The position numbers and the translations under genes are program-made. This document shows, piece by piece, positions 52,526-60,420 of a DNA stretch of 64,000 nucleotides; positions within the stretch are counted from its first letter, which is position 1, and the number at the start of each line of letters is the position of its first letter. This DNA is from DASRDB01 sp035652815 (lineage in GTDB: Bacteria; Chloroflexota; Ktedonobacteria; Ktedonobacterales; Ktedonobacteraceae). The stretch is from the NCBI GenBank assembly GCA_035652815.1, contig DASRDB010000012.1, positions 1 through 64,000 of the forward strand. The letters run 5' to 3'. Under the pieces are notes generated by a model that saw only the letters and a program-made list of their open reading frames with translations, had not been told where the DNA came from and did no database searches.

Positions 52526-53032
52526 ATGAACAGACATGAAATTGATCGCTACCTGGCTATGCTAGGTCAGGAATTAGCTAACACAGGACGAACGGGAAAG
52601 ATCTTGCTCGTTGGCGGCGCTGTTATGGTTCTCATAGTGGGAAACCGGGGTTCAACTCGAGATATTGACGCCTCTTTTGAACGCGAGGCGAGCGCAATTC
52701 GGGCTGCTGTCAGCAAAATTGCTCATGAAGAAGGATTGCCACCTGATTGGCTTAATGATGGCGCAAAAGGATTTCTCTATTCGTCACCTCCTATCAGCTT
52801 GTGGAAGCAATATCCTGGTCTAGAAGTTTATCTACCATCATTGGACTATCTGCTTGCGATGAAGCTGGTTGCTGGCCGACCATCAGATATTGCTGATGCA
52901 AAAGCATTGGTGAGATACTTAGGATTATCCGACTCCCAACAAGTACTGGATATTCTTCAACGTTACATTCCTCCCCGCTACTTAACTGCACGTGTCCAAT
53001 ATACGGTTGAAGAGCTGTTTGACGAGAGTTGA
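52526..53032 (+). CDS. DUF6036-type nucleotidyltransferase-like protein
   Basis: A 168-residue protein with LLVGGAVMVLIVGNRGSTRDIDASF, the GG...DxD core of MNT/AbiEii-like nucleotidyltransferases; the DID provides metal ligands. In DUF6036 proteins this is followed by helical YLPSLDYLLAMKLVAGRPSDIADA, also present. Such proteins often form one partner of a toxin-antitoxin-like pair. It begins 10 nt after rsgA and precedes the 132-residue gene by 9 nt. Partner role is inferred from adjacency. Confidence 0.75.
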   Translation: MNRHEIDRYLAMLGQELANTGRTGKILLVGGAVMVLIVGNRGSTRDIDASFEREASAIRAAVSKIAHEEGLPPDWLNDGAKGFLYSSPPISLWKQYPGLEVYLPSLDYLLAMKLVAGRPSDIADAKALVRYLGLSDSQQVLDILQRYIPPRYLTARVQYTVEELFDES

Positions 53033-53041
53033 GGTAAATAT

Positions 53042-53440
53042 ATGACAAGCTATCATTGGCATCGTTTCAGCGTGGCTGAAGCTTTTGAACGCATACAACA
53101 AGGAGAAAACCCCTGGGTGGCCTTTGGTGACTTTCTAGACGACTGGCACAGGTCTCAACCAGAGGATCGAAGCGCACTTGTTCAGCAGGCACCAGGAGAA
53201 GCAAGGACTGAAGATGAGCAACGTTGGGCTGCACTTTTTGCCGCAACAGTAGAAATGTTATGTACAAAGGAACAACTTCCTATCCCTGGATGGGTTACAT
53301 CCCCTCGATACTACTTACAAGAGCCTTGGTATCCTGAAGCCAGGACAGCTAATTTGCGTCGTCTTCAGGAAGAAACTACTCCTGAAACTTTCAAGCGGCA
53401 CAACGTCTTTAGCGGCGATCGTATCCTTGAGCGGGTCTAA
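53042..53440 (+). CDS. Hypothetical partner of the DUF6036 protein
   Basis: A 132-residue acidic protein, Trp-rich (YHWHRFSVAEAFERIQQGENPWVAFGDFLDDWHRS), with a helical middle and WVTSPRYYLQEPWYP near the end. I do not recognise a named family. It follows the nucleotidyltransferase-like gene with a 9-nt gap and TTGAGG ribosome site, so a two-gene operon is likely. A toxin-antitoxin-like or nucleotidyltransferase-substrate role is possible but unproven. Confidence 0.6.
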   Translation: MTSYHWHRFSVAEAFERIQQGENPWVAFGDFLDDWHRSQPEDRSALVQQAPGEARTEDEQRWAALFAATVEMLCTKEQLPIPGWVTSPRYYLQEPWYPEARTANLRRLQEETTPETFKRHNVFSGDRILERV

Positions 53441-53493
53441 GGAAATAAGAAATGTATCAGGAACTTCTGTATTAAATAGAAAAGCAGAATCTC

Positions 53494-54882
53494 CTACCCT
53501 CCCACCACCTCCACAAGCGCCCTCACCACCTCCTCATCTTGCTCCTTCAATACCGTCCTCGGGTCGAGCAGCAGCATATCCCGCGAGATACGGGCAATTA
53601 CCGGAGTTGGCCTTGTTCTCAGGCGTTTCGCCAGTTCGTCGAGCGGTACAGGCATACGGGCAGCATCCAGGGCAAGCAGGGTGGTAGGCAGAGTTTCGCC
53701 TGGCAGGGAGCCGCCGCCGACGGTTGACTCGCCGCGTTGTGTGCGCGCTGGAATGCCGCGCTGTTGCAAGGAAGCGGCCCAGCTTGCGGCGCGGCCAGCG
53801 ATTTTTGCAGGAGAAAGGGCAATCATGCGCCAGATGGGAATGTGCGTTTCGGCTTCCTGCCTTTGATAATGGCGCAAAGTGGCCTCAAGAGCGGCCAGGG
53901 TCATTTTGTCGATTCTGACGGCGCGCATCAAGGGGTGCCGGGCAATACGCTTGAGGACTTCGGCTTTGCCTACCAGAATACCTGCCTGTGGGCCGCCGAG
54001 CAGCTTATCTCCTGAGAAACACACGACATCGGCCCCGGCGGCAAGGCTTTCCTGTGGCATCGGCTCGTGGGCAAGGCCGTAGCGTTCGCTGGGGAGCAGG
54101 CAACCGCTGCCCAGGTCATCCATGAGCAACAGGTTATGCTGGTGCGCCAGTTCTGCTAACGATTGCAGAGGCGTGGATTCGGTGAAACCCAGGATATGAA
54201 AGTTGCTTGGATGCACTCTGAGCAATAGCGCAGTACGTTCGCTTAGGGCAGCTCGATAGTCATCGATGCGCGTGCGGTTGGTTGTGCCGACCTCAACAAG
54301 CTGGCAACCGCTCTGGCGCATCACATCGGGAACGCGAAAGCCGCCGCCGATCTCGACAAGCTGGCCGCGTGAAATAATGACCTCGCGTCCCGACGCAAGC
54401 GTACTGAGGGCGAGTAATACAGCGGCGGCGTTGTTGTTCGTCACTAAAGCCGCCTCGGCTCCCGTCAGTTCCTTTAGGAGTTCCGCAACGTGCGTATGGC
54501 GGGAGCCGCGCTCACCTTCTTCCAGGTCGTACTCCAGGTTGGAGTAGCCACCTGCCACACGTTGTACAGCCTCAAGCGCAGCCTGGCTGAGGGGAGCGCG
54601 TCCAAGATTGGTATTGATAATTACGCCTGTCGCGTTGATAACCGGGCGCAGGGCTGGCTGTTGCTCTCGCGCCAAAAGCTGCTCAGCTTCGTTCAACAGG
54701 GATTCGTAAGGTGGACAGGTTGCGCCTTGCCGGATAGCATTGCGCGCCTGAGTCAGGGTAGCGCGCAATGCGCGCAAGGTAAGAGGGCGTGAATAGCGTT
54801 GGATAAGCTGCTGGCCTGCAAGGGATTGCAGCAATTCATCGACAGAGGGTAGGAGACGTAGTTGATCCTGTTCGATGCTCAC
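53494..54882 (-). CDS. selA: L-seryl-tRNA(Sec) selenium transferase
   Basis: A 462-residue SelA, the usual length. K293 (CFSGDKLLGGPQAGILVG) is the PLP lysine; VINATGVIINTNLGRAPL at about 81 and GSGCLLPSERYGL are family markers. SelA converts Ser-tRNA(Sec) to Sec-tRNA(Sec) with selenophosphate. GGAGG 9 nt upstream sets a GTG start at 54882, where the family N-terminus begins; the longer frame to 54975 is rejected. No selB, selC or selD lies in the window, nor an evident selenoprotein gene, so the pathway is only part-visible. Confidence 0.93.
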   Translation of the reverse strand: MSIEQDQLRLLPSVDELLQSLAGQQLIQRYSRPLTLRALRATLTQARNAIRQGATCPPYESLLNEAEQLLAREQQPALRPVINATGVIINTNLGRAPLSQAALEAVQRVAGGYSNLEYDLEEGERGSRHTHVAELLKELTGAEAALVTNNNAAAVLLALSTLASGREVIISRGQLVEIGGGFRVPDVMRQSGCQLVEVGTTNRTRIDDYRAALSERTALLLRVHPSNFHILGFTESTPLQSLAELAHQHNLLLMDDLGSGCLLPSERYGLAHEPMPQESLAAGADVVCFSGDKLLGGPQAGILVGKAEVLKRIARHPLMRAVRIDKMTLAALEATLRHYQRQEAETHIPIWRMIALSPAKIAGRAASWAASLQQRGIPARTQRGESTVGGGSLPGETLPTTLLALDAARMPVPLDELAKRLRTRPTPVIARISRDMLLLDPRTVLKEQDEEVVRALVEVVGG

Positions 54883-54901
54883 AGGTTTCTTTCCTCCCTC
54901 T

Positions 54902-55333
54902 CTAGTGCAGGGAATAAAACATGGTAATGGCGAGACTGTTAGCGATTTTGCCCATGATAGCGCGCAGATCGCCATCGTTCAGACGGCAGATGGCATACTG
55001 ATCGGCCAGTAGAGTGCGCAAGACGGGGTACATCAGTTCCGTCTTGACGAGGCTATCGGTGTCAAGCAGCGGATAGTCGCGTTTCAACAGCAGGTGATGA
55101 TAGGGACGCAGTTTGCCGCGATAGGAAGTAAGGGCTACCACGTTAACGGCTCCAGCATGGCGACAGAAGGGATCGCCGGAGACAACCAGGGCGGGATGCC
55201 AGTCGAGAATGCGCTTTTCCTCGATACCCGGAGGCAATGCAGGGTATCCAAAGTTCACCCAGTACACCATACCGAACTGCACGGGTGTGTTGTACGTCAG
55301 CGCATCCGGTGGTAGTTCTGGTGGATGAGGCAT
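54902..55333 (-). CDS. PemK/MazF-like putative toxin
   Basis: A 143-residue protein. GMVYWVNFGYP, HPALVVSGDPF and VNVVALTSYRGKLRPYHHLLLKRDYPLLDTDSLVKTELMYPV are typical of the PemK/MazF ribonuclease fold, including the central ALTS and the K-T/D-S substrate loop. The N-terminal ~15 residues (PHPPELPPDALTYN) are an extra Pro-rich arm. The upstream gene on the same strand, 31 nt away, may be its antitoxin. Ribonuclease activity is inferred from fold. Confidence 0.8.
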   Translation of the reverse strand: MPHPPELPPDALTYNTPVQFGMVYWVNFGYPALPPGIEEKRILDWHPALVVSGDPFCRHAGAVNVVALTSYRGKLRPYHHLLLKRDYPLLDTDSLVKTELMYPVLRTLLADQYAICRLNDGDLRAIMGKIANSLAITMFYSLH

Positions 55334-55364
55334 TGCTCTCTACAAATCTACAATCTCTATGTAT

Positions 55365-55592
55365 TTACGAACGAGCGAACGCGACTGATGAAGCGTATAC
55401 CGGAAGCTCACTGGATTCAAGTTGCCCGTGGAAACAAGCGCAGGCAAGTGACCAGGAGCGCTCGACCAGTCCTAAGCGCTCTTCACGTTCTTCCTGGCTT
55501 TCCTCTTGTAGGGCAGCACTTATGAGTTCCATCTCGCGCTGGTACTGTTCGCTTAACAGGGAAGAACGACTGAAGTCACAATTCATTGCCAT
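55365..55592 (-). CDS. Putative antitoxin upstream of the MazF-like gene
   Basis: A 75-residue protein with a strongly charged helical centre (QREMELISAALQEESQEEREERLGLVER) and several Cys. AGAGG before the ATG is a clear ribosome site. Antitoxins of MazF-like toxins are short, charged and upstream, as here, but there is no AbrB or RHH DNA-binding N-terminus to be seen, so the assignment rests on position. Confidence 0.5.
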   Translation of the reverse strand: MAMNCDFSRSSLLSEQYQREMELISAALQEESQEEREERLGLVERSWSLACACFHGQLESSELPVYASSVAFARS

Positions 55593-55781
55593 AAGAAACC
55601 TCTTTGTTCCAAAGATTAATTGCCTGAATACGCCATGAAAAAGCGTTACACCACGAGGCAGGGGATCGTTTATTTTTTCTCTGACGAAGTGATTATACCA
55701 GCATTTTTTCGCTCATGCAAGGCTTTTTCTTATCAGTTTATAGCTGGGATTATGTATCCGGGAAAAAGACCATATATTCCA

Positions 55782-55994
55782 TTAATCTTCGTTATCTGGT
55801 AGCACCTCGATTAGTTCTGAAACATCAACTTTCAACGCTCTTGCAATCTTTTCAAGGGTACTTACCGTCACATCTTTCATCTCATTATCCCAGATAGCTC
55901 GTATTGTATTGTAATTCACGTCTGCCATGCGACTGAGCCTGGACATATTGATTTTCTTAGCTTCTGCAATTTCACGGATCTTTAAGCGTACCAT
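55782..55994 (-). CDS. Cro/XRE-like helix-turn-helix protein
   Basis: A 70-residue single-domain DNA-binding protein: REIAEAKKINMSRLSRMADVNYNTIRAIW is the HTH, with NMSRLSRMADVNYNTIR as the two-helix unit, and VSTLEKIARALKVDVSELI the family C-terminal helices. It is intergenic on the minus strand, about 190 nt after the putative antitoxin start, and may be a lone immunity-type or plasmid-like regulator. A likely start is at 55994; there is an AT-rich leader. Confidence 0.82.
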   Translation of the reverse strand: MVRLKIREIAEAKKINMSRLSRMADVNYNTIRAIWDNEMKDVTVSTLEKIARALKVDVSELIEVLPDNED

Positions 55995-56131
55995 CAGTGC
56001 TACCTCAATATTATTAACTGCATTCTACCATTGAATTATAAGCCTGTCTATGTTACTATTCTATTAGTGCTAGTACTAATTAGATGGTATTAGCTAGGTA
56101 GTATTTCAGCAGAAGGAAAGAGGCGCATGCC

Positions 56132-56398
56132 ATGCTAGAACAAGTCGGCTCCCAAGCTAAGACACCTACAAAGCCTGCGAGATGCGTAGCGCGAACCAGT
56201 AAGGATTTTGTCAACGGCGTGTGTAGCGGCTACCTGGAATACTACTTCACGTATCAGGACAAAGCATTGAGCGATCAGGATGTGTATGCGTTCCTCGTAC
56301 AAAATCTGCTGGATGCGCAGGGAACGGATGTGTTCAACGCGGGGTACTGCACAGGCTGGATCGAGGCGTTATTGGAAGACAGGGAAGTATTGCAATAA
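56132..56398 (+). CDS. Small Cys-containing protein, unrecognised
   Basis: An 88-residue protein: a Pro/Lys-rich start, then DFVNGVCSGYLEYYFTYQD and NAGYCTGWIEALLE, with two Cys-Gly/Thr-x-Trp/Tyr motifs spaced about 40 residues apart, and no signal peptide. The C-S-G-Y...C-T-G-W repeat suggests an internal duplication. AAGGAAAGAGG precedes the ATG. Ends 15 nt before the PD-(D/E)XK gene, so probably one transcript. Function unknown. Confidence 0.58.
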   Translation: MLEQVGSQAKTPTKPARCVARTSKDFVNGVCSGYLEYYFTYQDKALSDQDVYAFLVQNLLDAQGTDVFNAGYCTGWIEALLEDREVLQ

Positions 56399-56413
56399 GC
56401 GGGGGTAAATAGC

Positions 56414-56857
56414 ATGGGTTTATTCGGACCAAAAAGGCATCCTAAAAGGGTTGGACAACAGACCGAAGCTGCCATTATAAGCAGACTTCTTGAGGTTGGT
56501 TACAACGTGCTTGTTCCTTACCTGGGGGAGAACCTGCGTTATGATCTGGTCATAGAGGATGCCGATAGACAGTTTTGGCGCGTGCAGTGTAAGACTGCTT
56601 GGATGGATAAGGAGCAAGATTGTATCGTGTTTAAAACAGCTAGTAGCTATTATCATCATAGGAAAGACGGAACAACTTGGGGAAAGAAGGCATACCAGGG
56701 AGAAATCGATTACTTCGCAGTCTAGTGCCCAGAGACACGTAACATATACTTCATTCCAATCAGCCAGGCTACGACCAACCAAATGAAACTCCGACTGAAT
56801 CCCACGCGCAACAATCAGGAGAAGTATGTGCATTGGGCGAAGGATTATGAACTGTAA
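56414..56857 (+). pseudogene. PD-(D/E)XK endonuclease-like gene with an in-frame amber
   Basis: The frame opens MGLFGPKRHPKRVGQQTEAAI, then has NLRYDLVIEDADRQFWRVQCKTAWM, the D...(E/Q)xK pattern of group I intron-type PD-(D/E)XK nucleases. TAG at 56723-56725 interrupts it after DYFAV. The same frame goes on (CPETRNIYFIPISQATTNQM, then LRLNPTRNNQEKYVHWAKDYEL) to TAA at 56857, and this second part is the normal C-terminus of the family. So a single substitution truncates an otherwise intact gene, unless the amber is read through. Confidence 0.8.
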
Positions 56858-56865
56858 TAAAAAAA

Positions 56866-56937
56866 AGCCGGTGGTCGGAATCGAACCGACGACAAGTGCT
56901 TTACAAGAGCACTGCTCTACCCCTGAGCTACACCGGC
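56866..56937 (-). tRNA. tRNA-Thr (anticodon UGU)
   Basis: The minus strand folds as a cloverleaf: acceptor GCCGGTG/CACCGGC, D arm GCTC-AGGGGTA-GAGC, anticodon arm GTGCT-CTTGTAA-AGCAC with anticodon TGT, and T arm GTCGG-TTCGATT-CCGAC. The 3' CCA is not encoded. A T8 run follows directly. Reads ACA and, by wobble, ACG. Confidence 0.95.
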
Positions 56938-56942
56938 TAGCA

Positions 56943-56981
56943 TGGCTTGACACTTGAGAGTATACCATAAGTGTCAAGCCA
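56943..56981. promoter_or_regulatory. Hairpin with 13-bp stem next to tRNA-Thr
   Basis: TGGCTTGACACTT (56943-56955) pairs perfectly with AAGTGTCAAGCCA (56969-56981). Each arm contains a TTGACA-like hexamer, one on each strand. It lies between the tRNA 5' end and the YceI gene stop, so it may end YceI-gene transcription, with the inner TATACT being part of the tRNA promoter. Confidence 0.5.
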
Positions 56982-56994
56982 GACTCTTCTTTTA

Positions 56995-57702
56995 TCACAC
57001 CTGCGTGGCAGTGAAATCCAGCGTAATCACCACCTTATTTTGCGCAATGGCGATATTGGCCAGATTGGGCGGCTGCATGCCGAAATCGGTCATGTAAATC
57101 GTGCTGGTTGCGGTGCCCGTCACGGTATTTCCTGAGACCTTGCCCTGCACGTCAAAAGTTTCTTTGTTGGTGGTGCCATGCAGCGTCAGGTTGCCGATAA
57201 GCTGGAAATGAATGGTCTGCCCGTCGGTGTAACTTGAGGGAAGGCCTTGCGCGCTGACAGAGACGAAGGTGGCGTAGGGATACGTGTCGGTCTGTAACGT
57301 ATTCATCTGAATATAGTGATCGCGGCGGTCGGAGTCGCTTTGCAGGGTGCGCAGGTCAACTTTGACGTTGAGTGCTGCGATGAGCGGCGAGGGGCTGGTT
57401 CGTATTTGAAAGGTTCCCTGGACGGAATGCGTCCTGCCGATGGCGTCGTTATTCGGCTTGTTCTCAAAGATCAGGTTTTCGTAGACGCTATAGGATGCGG
57501 TAGACTGCGCGGAAACGATTTGAAAGGTGCGCAGTCCAGGGGTATTGGTTGGAATGGATGTGGGTGTCACCTTGATCGCTCCCGGAGGGGTATGCGATTG
57601 ATTGACGGTGCTGGCGAAGTGCGCAGCGTAGACCATACCGGCGGCAACAACGATAAGAATGACAAGGGCAATCCCGCCCAGCCAGATAAAACGCTTTCTC
57701 AT
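56995..57702 (-). CDS. YceI-family secreted protein
   Basis: A 235-residue protein. One hydrophobic N-terminal anchor (about 4-27) is followed by a Ser/Thr/Pro linker and a YceI lipocalin-like barrel: FQIVSAQSTASYSVYE, then the VQGTFQI, DLRTLQSDSDRRDHYIQMNTLQTDTYPYATF core, and GNLTLHGTTNKE. YceI proteins bind isoprenoid chains. GGAGGAGCC just upstream of the ATG at 57702 supports this start over a longer frame to 57738. It is followed, 54 nt away from that longer start, by the histidine kinase gene. Confidence 0.9.
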   Translation of the reverse strand: MRKRFIWLGGIALVILIVVAAGMVYAAHFASTVNQSHTPPGAIKVTPTSIPTNTPGLRTFQIVSAQSTASYSVYENLIFENKPNNDAIGRTHSVQGTFQIRTSPSPLIAALNVKVDLRTLQSDSDRRDHYIQMNTLQTDTYPYATFVSVSAQGLPSSYTDGQTIHFQLIGNLTLHGTTNKETFDVQGKVSGNTVTGTATSTIYMTDFGMQPPNLANIAIAQNKVVITLDFTATQV

Positions 57703-57791
57703 GTGGCTCCTCCAATAAAATCGCAAAAAATTCCCCACCTGATATCCTTTTCAGGCGAATACAGAGATGCTGATAACGTAGAAAAAGGTCT

Positions 57792-59228
57792 TTACATGGT
57801 TTGCTGAGGCAAAGAGGGCATACTTCCGGGCGTCCTTTCCTCGATATCGAATTTTGTTTCTTGAGCCAGGGGCAAGACAAGCCTCACCGTTGTACCCTGA
57901 TCGGGTTCGCTGGAGATGGTCAGCGTGCCATTATGCGCCTGAGCTATGCCACGCGCAATGGAGAAGCCTAGCCCCGTTCCACCCGACTCACGCGAACGAG
58001 CTTTATCTACGCGATAGAAACGCTCGCCCAGGTGCTGTAAATGCTCAGAAGCTATGCCGATGCCCGTGTCGCGCACCTCCAAAATGGCCTGATCCTTCTG
58101 CGAGGCTGTATAGATGGTGATCTTGCCGCCAGAACGATTGTATTTAATGGCATTATCGAGCAGGGCCATTAGCACCTCTTGCAACAACACAGGGTCGCCA
58201 ATCACAGTCGGGTCGCCATTCGTTTCTACCAGCACAGTAATGCCGCGTTGTTCGGCCAGCGCGGAGATACGCCGCGCTCCTTCTTGAGCCAGCGTACTCA
58301 GATCGATAACTTCATGTTCGCGGTGCATGCTTCCCGCGTCGAGGCGAGCAAGTGTGAGCAAATTGGTTGCCAGGCGCGACATGTGATTTGTCTCGGTGAC
58401 GATATCCTCCAGGAGTTCGGCATCCTCTGCGTCAAGGTGTTTGCGACCTCGCAGCAGCACCTCTGCATCAGCGCGCAACAACGTGAGGGGCGTGCGCAGT
58501 TCGTGTGAGGCATCAGCGATAAAACGCTGCTGGTTGGCCCAGGCCAGCCGCGCTGGTTGCAGCGCGCGATTCGACAGGAATAGCCCTCCTACTGCTGCGA
58601 AAAGTAGTGCCCCGCCGCCAATAGTTAGCAACAACACGAGCAGGGAAGACAAAGCATTTTCTTGTGCCTGAATAGGTTCGCCAGCCATCACCACACCCAT
58701 ATAGCCCTGGCCAGAAAGTGCGGGAACCGGAATTGCATAACGATAAACATCTGTGCCGCCTACATTTACGATATCACCGGTTGGCTGCCCTGATTGCAAT
58801 ACCGTTTTCGCCAGATTGTTGGTCAAAAATGCTGAGGGTAGTTGCGCGGTACTCGTATTCTGTATCAAAGAGCCATCCGAATTGAAGCAAGCAATTATTT
58901 CTGGTCGAAAAGGCCCGGTTGGGGCAGATGGTGGTCCACCGGGTCCCCCCTGATTAGAGAAATTTGAACAGGCGTCATCCTGCGAGTTTAGAAGCCATTG
59001 GTTCAGATGCTCACCAGCGTGCCCCGCGGTGCTGTCCTCTACTGGACCGAGAAGAAAATGCTGCGCTCCAAAATACAGGGTGAAGCTAAACAGCACCAGC
59101 ACTGCAGCCAGCACGCCGCAGTACCAGAGCGTCAGGCGCACGCGCAATCCATGAAACATGGCCGCTCCCGCCTCTTGCGAGAAAGAGTTTTGCCCAGGAT
59201 GCCAAAAGCGGAATCTTCGCCAGTTCAT
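57792..59228 (-). CDS. Sensor histidine kinase
   Basis: A 478-residue orthodox membrane kinase. TM1 is about 32-54 and TM2 about 188-214, bounding an extracytoplasmic sensor of about 130 residues, which includes two Cys and a Pro/Gly-rich loop. A HAMP-like link follows; the dimerisation box is DASHELRTPLTLLRADAEVL (phospho-His), and the ATPase domain has N box DNAIKYN, G1 DTGIGI and G2 GTGLGFSIA. AGGAAGGAAAG precedes the ATG. It follows its partner response regulator in the same operon after 17 nt. The signal is unknown. Confidence 0.93.
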   Translation of the reverse strand: MNWRRFRFWHPGQNSFSQEAGAAMFHGLRVRLTLWYCGVLAAVLVLFSFTLYFGAQHFLLGPVEDSTAGHAGEHLNQWLLNSQDDACSNFSNQGGPGGPPSAPTGPFRPEIIACFNSDGSLIQNTSTAQLPSAFLTNNLAKTVLQSGQPTGDIVNVGGTDVYRYAIPVPALSGQGYMGVVMAGEPIQAQENALSSLLVLLLTIGGGALLFAAVGGLFLSNRALQPARLAWANQQRFIADASHELRTPLTLLRADAEVLLRGRKHLDAEDAELLEDIVTETNHMSRLATNLLTLARLDAGSMHREHEVIDLSTLAQEGARRISALAEQRGITVLVETNGDPTVIGDPVLLQEVLMALLDNAIKYNRSGGKITIYTASQKDQAILEVRDTGIGIASEHLQHLGERFYRVDKARSRESGGTGLGFSIARGIAQAHNGTLTISSEPDQGTTVRLVLPLAQETKFDIEERTPGSMPSLPQQTM

Positions 59229-59245
59229 GTCTTTCCTTCCTCGTC

Positions 59246-59920
59246 CTATGCCTCGATCTTATAGCCCACGCCGCGCACCGTCTTAATTAATGGACGCGAA
59301 AAACCCTGATCGACCTTATCGCGCAGGTAATGAATGTAAATATCGACCACGTTAGAGAGCGCTTCCAGGTCGTAGCGCCACACGGCGTCGGTAATCTGCG
59401 TACGCGAGAGTACCTGCCCTGGATGGCGCATCAAATATTCCAATAAGGCGAATTCTTTGGCTGTCAATTCGATGACCCGCCCGCCGCGTCTCGCCTCGTG
59501 CTTCACCAGATCAAGGGTCAAATCGCCTACCGAGAGTTGCACGTTTTCATCGAAACGCCGGTCGCGACGCCGCAGCAAGGCATTGATACGCGCCAATAAT
59601 TCTTCCATCGCGAACGGCTTGGTCAGGTAGTCGTCTGCGCCCACATTCAGGCCCTTCACCCGGTCTTCAACTGCGCCACGCGCTGTAAGCATTAATACCG
59701 GAGTCATGATTCGTTCGGCGCGCATCTGGCGGCAGATCTCAATTCCATCTATTCCCGGCAGCATAAGATCGAGAATCACCACGTCGTAGGTATCGCTCAA
59801 CGCCAGATCAAGGCCAGTATGTCCATCATAGGCGAGATCAACCGTGTGGCGCTCTTCCAGTAACACGCGCCGCAGCAGGTGCGCAAGGCGCTGCTCATCT
59901 TCTACCACAAGAATATGCAT
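59246..59920 (-). CDS. OmpR-family response regulator
   Basis: A 224-residue response regulator. Residues 1-120 are the receiver: acidic pair E7/D8 (VVEDEQ), phospho-acceptor D51 (VVILDLMLPG), conserved Thr in LMLTAR and Lys in YLTKPF. The C-terminal winged helix (IELTAKEFALLEYLMRHPGQVLSRTQI, VDIYIHYLRDKVDQ, IKTVRGVGYKIE) is the OmpR/PhoB DNA-binding domain. It precedes the sensor kinase by 17 nt, so the pair is one system. Targets are not readable. Confidence 0.95.
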   Translation of the reverse strand: MHILVVEDEQRLAHLLRRVLLEERHTVDLAYDGHTGLDLALSDTYDVVILDLMLPGIDGIEICRQMRAERIMTPVLMLTARGAVEDRVKGLNVGADDYLTKPFAMEELLARINALLRRRDRRFDENVQLSVGDLTLDLVKHEARRGGRVIELTAKEFALLEYLMRHPGQVLSRTQITDAVWRYDLEALSNVVDIYIHYLRDKVDQGFSRPLIKTVRGVGYKIEA

Positions 59921-59932
59921 GCTTCTCTCCCT

Positions 59933-60121
59933 TTACGCTTTGACCTCAAGGCCAGTCGTCAATTCACCCTCTATTTTACTCCAATCGGTGCGTTGAACAG
60001 TAATATGCATTTTCCTATGCTCATCCTGTTGCCGCGCCTCCTCGATCAACGTACCGAGCGCCTCCTGTACCCGGCGAACAATCAGCTTATGAAGTTCATC
60101 TTCGGTTAACTGTTTTGCCAT
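59933..60121 (-). CDS. Small charged protein, unrecognised
   Basis: A 62-residue protein (MAKQLTEDELHKLIVRRVQE...), mostly one amphipathic helix with an acidic end, with no family recognised. GAAAGGAG 9 nt before the ATG at 60121 is a clear ribosome site. A longer open frame on this strand to 60424 is part of a family B repeat and is rejected. It sits 12 nt upstream of the response regulator and probably starts that operon; a regulatory role is a guess. Confidence 0.6.
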   Translation of the reverse strand: MAKQLTEDELHKLIVRRVQEALGTLIEEARQQDEHRKMHITVQRTDWSKIEGELTTGLEVKA

Positions 60122-60212
60122 TGAGACCGCTCCTTTCGAGGATGAATGGTATAAAACCGGTTGTAGGGGCGCGATGATGCATTCTGACAAAATATGAAGG
60201 AATCCTCGCTCC

Positions 60213-60300
60213 ATGTCATCCTGAGCGCAGCGAAGGATCTCCAATGGGGCGCACAATCCTGTCCGGCGACACAGATTCTTCGCTGCGCTCAGGATGACAG
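60213..60300. repeat. Family B inverted repeat, copy 6
   Basis: TGTCATCCTGAGCGCAGCGA (left) faces its complement ending at 60300. Family C pieces (ATCGCGTCC and GCGCGATGATG) flank it on both sides. Confidence 0.85.
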
Positions 60301-60420
60301 CCCACATAGACCCTCTTGCTTTGTCAAAATGCATCATCGCGTCCCTACAACCCCTGACAATCCTATCTATAATGTACCTATCCTTCATTGGAATTTCATG
60401 AGAAATGTATAAGAGCTTTC

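Noticed and set aside
56723..56725. Selenocysteine or pyrrolysine read-through explaining the amber codon
   Set aside because: Selenocysteine uses UGA, and there is no sign of pyrrolysine genes in the window; mutation or sequencing error is simpler.
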